Shown here: one piece after another, positions 4,924-5,205 of the stretch
Layout: each line of letters opens with the position of its first letter
How positions within the stretch are numbered: the first letter of the stretch is position 1
Source of the DNA: an uncultured Eubacteriales bacterium
GTDB lineage: Bacteria > Bacillota > Clostridia > Oscillospirales > Acutalibacteraceae
Length of the DNA stretch: 5,205 nucleotides
Direction: 5' to 3'
NCBI GenBank assembly: GCA_934615635.1
Contig: CAKTTT010000166.1
Coordinates: 1-5,205 of the forward strand
Position numbers and translations under genes: made by a program
Notes under the pieces: model-generated
Seen by the model: only the letters and a program-made list of their open reading frames with translations
What the model was told of the DNA's origin: nothing
Databases searched by the model: none

Positions 4924-5205
4924 TTATAAAACAAGCGCCGCTTTCTCCACCACCTCGCCCTGCCTCTTGTATATGCTGCCCTCCGGCACATAGCCCCGCA
5001 CCATGGACAGGGGATAGATGTTGGTGCCGCGTCCCACCACGGTGCCGGGATTGAGGACGCTGCCGCAGCCTACCTCCACATGATCCCCCAGCATGGCGCC
5101 GAACTTTTTTAGCCCCGTGGTCAGCTTGTGCCCGTCGATGGCCACGGTGGCCAGGGTTTTGTCGCTTTTGACGTTGGAGGTGATGGAGCCCGCGCCCATA
5201 TGGGA
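4924..5205 (-). CDS. C-terminal part of a GlmU-like left-handed beta-helix sugar-nucleotide transferase (partial)
   Basis: Only the last 93 residues are in the window; the frame is open through the edge (Ser-His before the internal MGAGSITSN), so the Met at 5199 is not the start. The sequence shows the imperfect hexapeptide repeats of a left-handed beta-helix: FGAMLGDHVEVGCGSVLNPG and then TVVGRGTNIYP. GAGSITSNVKSDK corresponds to the GAG-ITxN segment of GlmU-type acetyltransferase domains. The ending (VRGYVPEGSIYK) fits the clostridial NDP-sugar pyrophosphorylase family annotated as UDP-N-acetylglucosamine pyrophosphorylase-like. These enzymes act in nucleotide-sugar supply for cell envelope or polysaccharide. 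Whether this one makes UDP-GlcNAc or another sugar nucleotide cannot be judged from the tail. The N-terminal nucleotidyltransferase domain, if any, is outside. Confidence 0.85.
   Translation of the reverse strand, partial: SHMGAGSITSNVKSDKTLATVAIDGHKLTTGLKKFGAMLGDHVEVGCGSVLNPGTVVGRGTNIYPLSMVRGYVPEGSIYKRQGEVVEKAALVL

Noticed and set aside
4491..5054. 187-aa plus-strand open frame
   Set aside because: It runs through the 18-bp perfect terminator stem and antisense into the transferase gene; composition is Arg/Pro/Gly-rich.

Overview
This window looks like chromosomal DNA from a high-GC anaerobic Firmicute (Clostridia, probably close to Oscillospiraceae/Ruminococcaceae). The evidence is the GC-rich codon use, strong AGGAGG-type ribosome binding sites, consensus TTGACA promoters, a small rubredoxin, and protein variants (TroA/ZnuA-type binding protein, short cupin, left-handed beta-helix transferase tail) that resemble clostridial families. 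The taxonomic call is inference. I see no phage, transposon, CRISPR or defence genes.

Layout. Positions 1-188 hold two tRNA genes on the minus strand, tRNA-Gly(TCC) then tRNA-Arg(TCT), read from a consensus promoter at 210-239. That promoter is embedded in a long imperfect palindrome at 222-277. Positions 278-607 hold no gene I can defend, although an in-frame Cys-containing stretch follows the znuB stop. Positions 608-3179 are a three-gene minus-strand operon for a zinc (or related metal) ABC importer: binding protein, ATPase, permease, in transcription order. Its promoter (3215-3243) and a perfect 7-5-7 palindrome over the predicted transcription start (3195-3213) sit in the divergent gap facing a Fur/Zur-family regulator gene (3364-3789, plus), which has its own consensus promoter at 3289-3317. 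The likely logic is that the regulator, loaded with metal, binds the palindrome and shuts off the importer.

Convergent with the regulator is a 53-aa rubredoxin gene on minus (3841-4002). It faces away from a small cupin gene on plus (4118-4468), with a 115-bp gap between their start codons. A perfect 18-bp inverted repeat at 4559-4603 looks like a bidirectional terminator. Positions 4604-4923 are non-coding and rich in hairpins. The right edge holds the C-terminal 93 residues of a left-handed beta-helix sugar-nucleotide transferase (GlmU-like) on minus, cut by the window end.

The window is mostly housekeeping and metal homeostasis. I found no strong evidence for an undescribed system. The most useful leads are the operator over the importer start site, the TTG start and missing lipobox of the binding protein, the unexplained Cys-motif frame after znuB, and the palindrome around the tRNA promoter.
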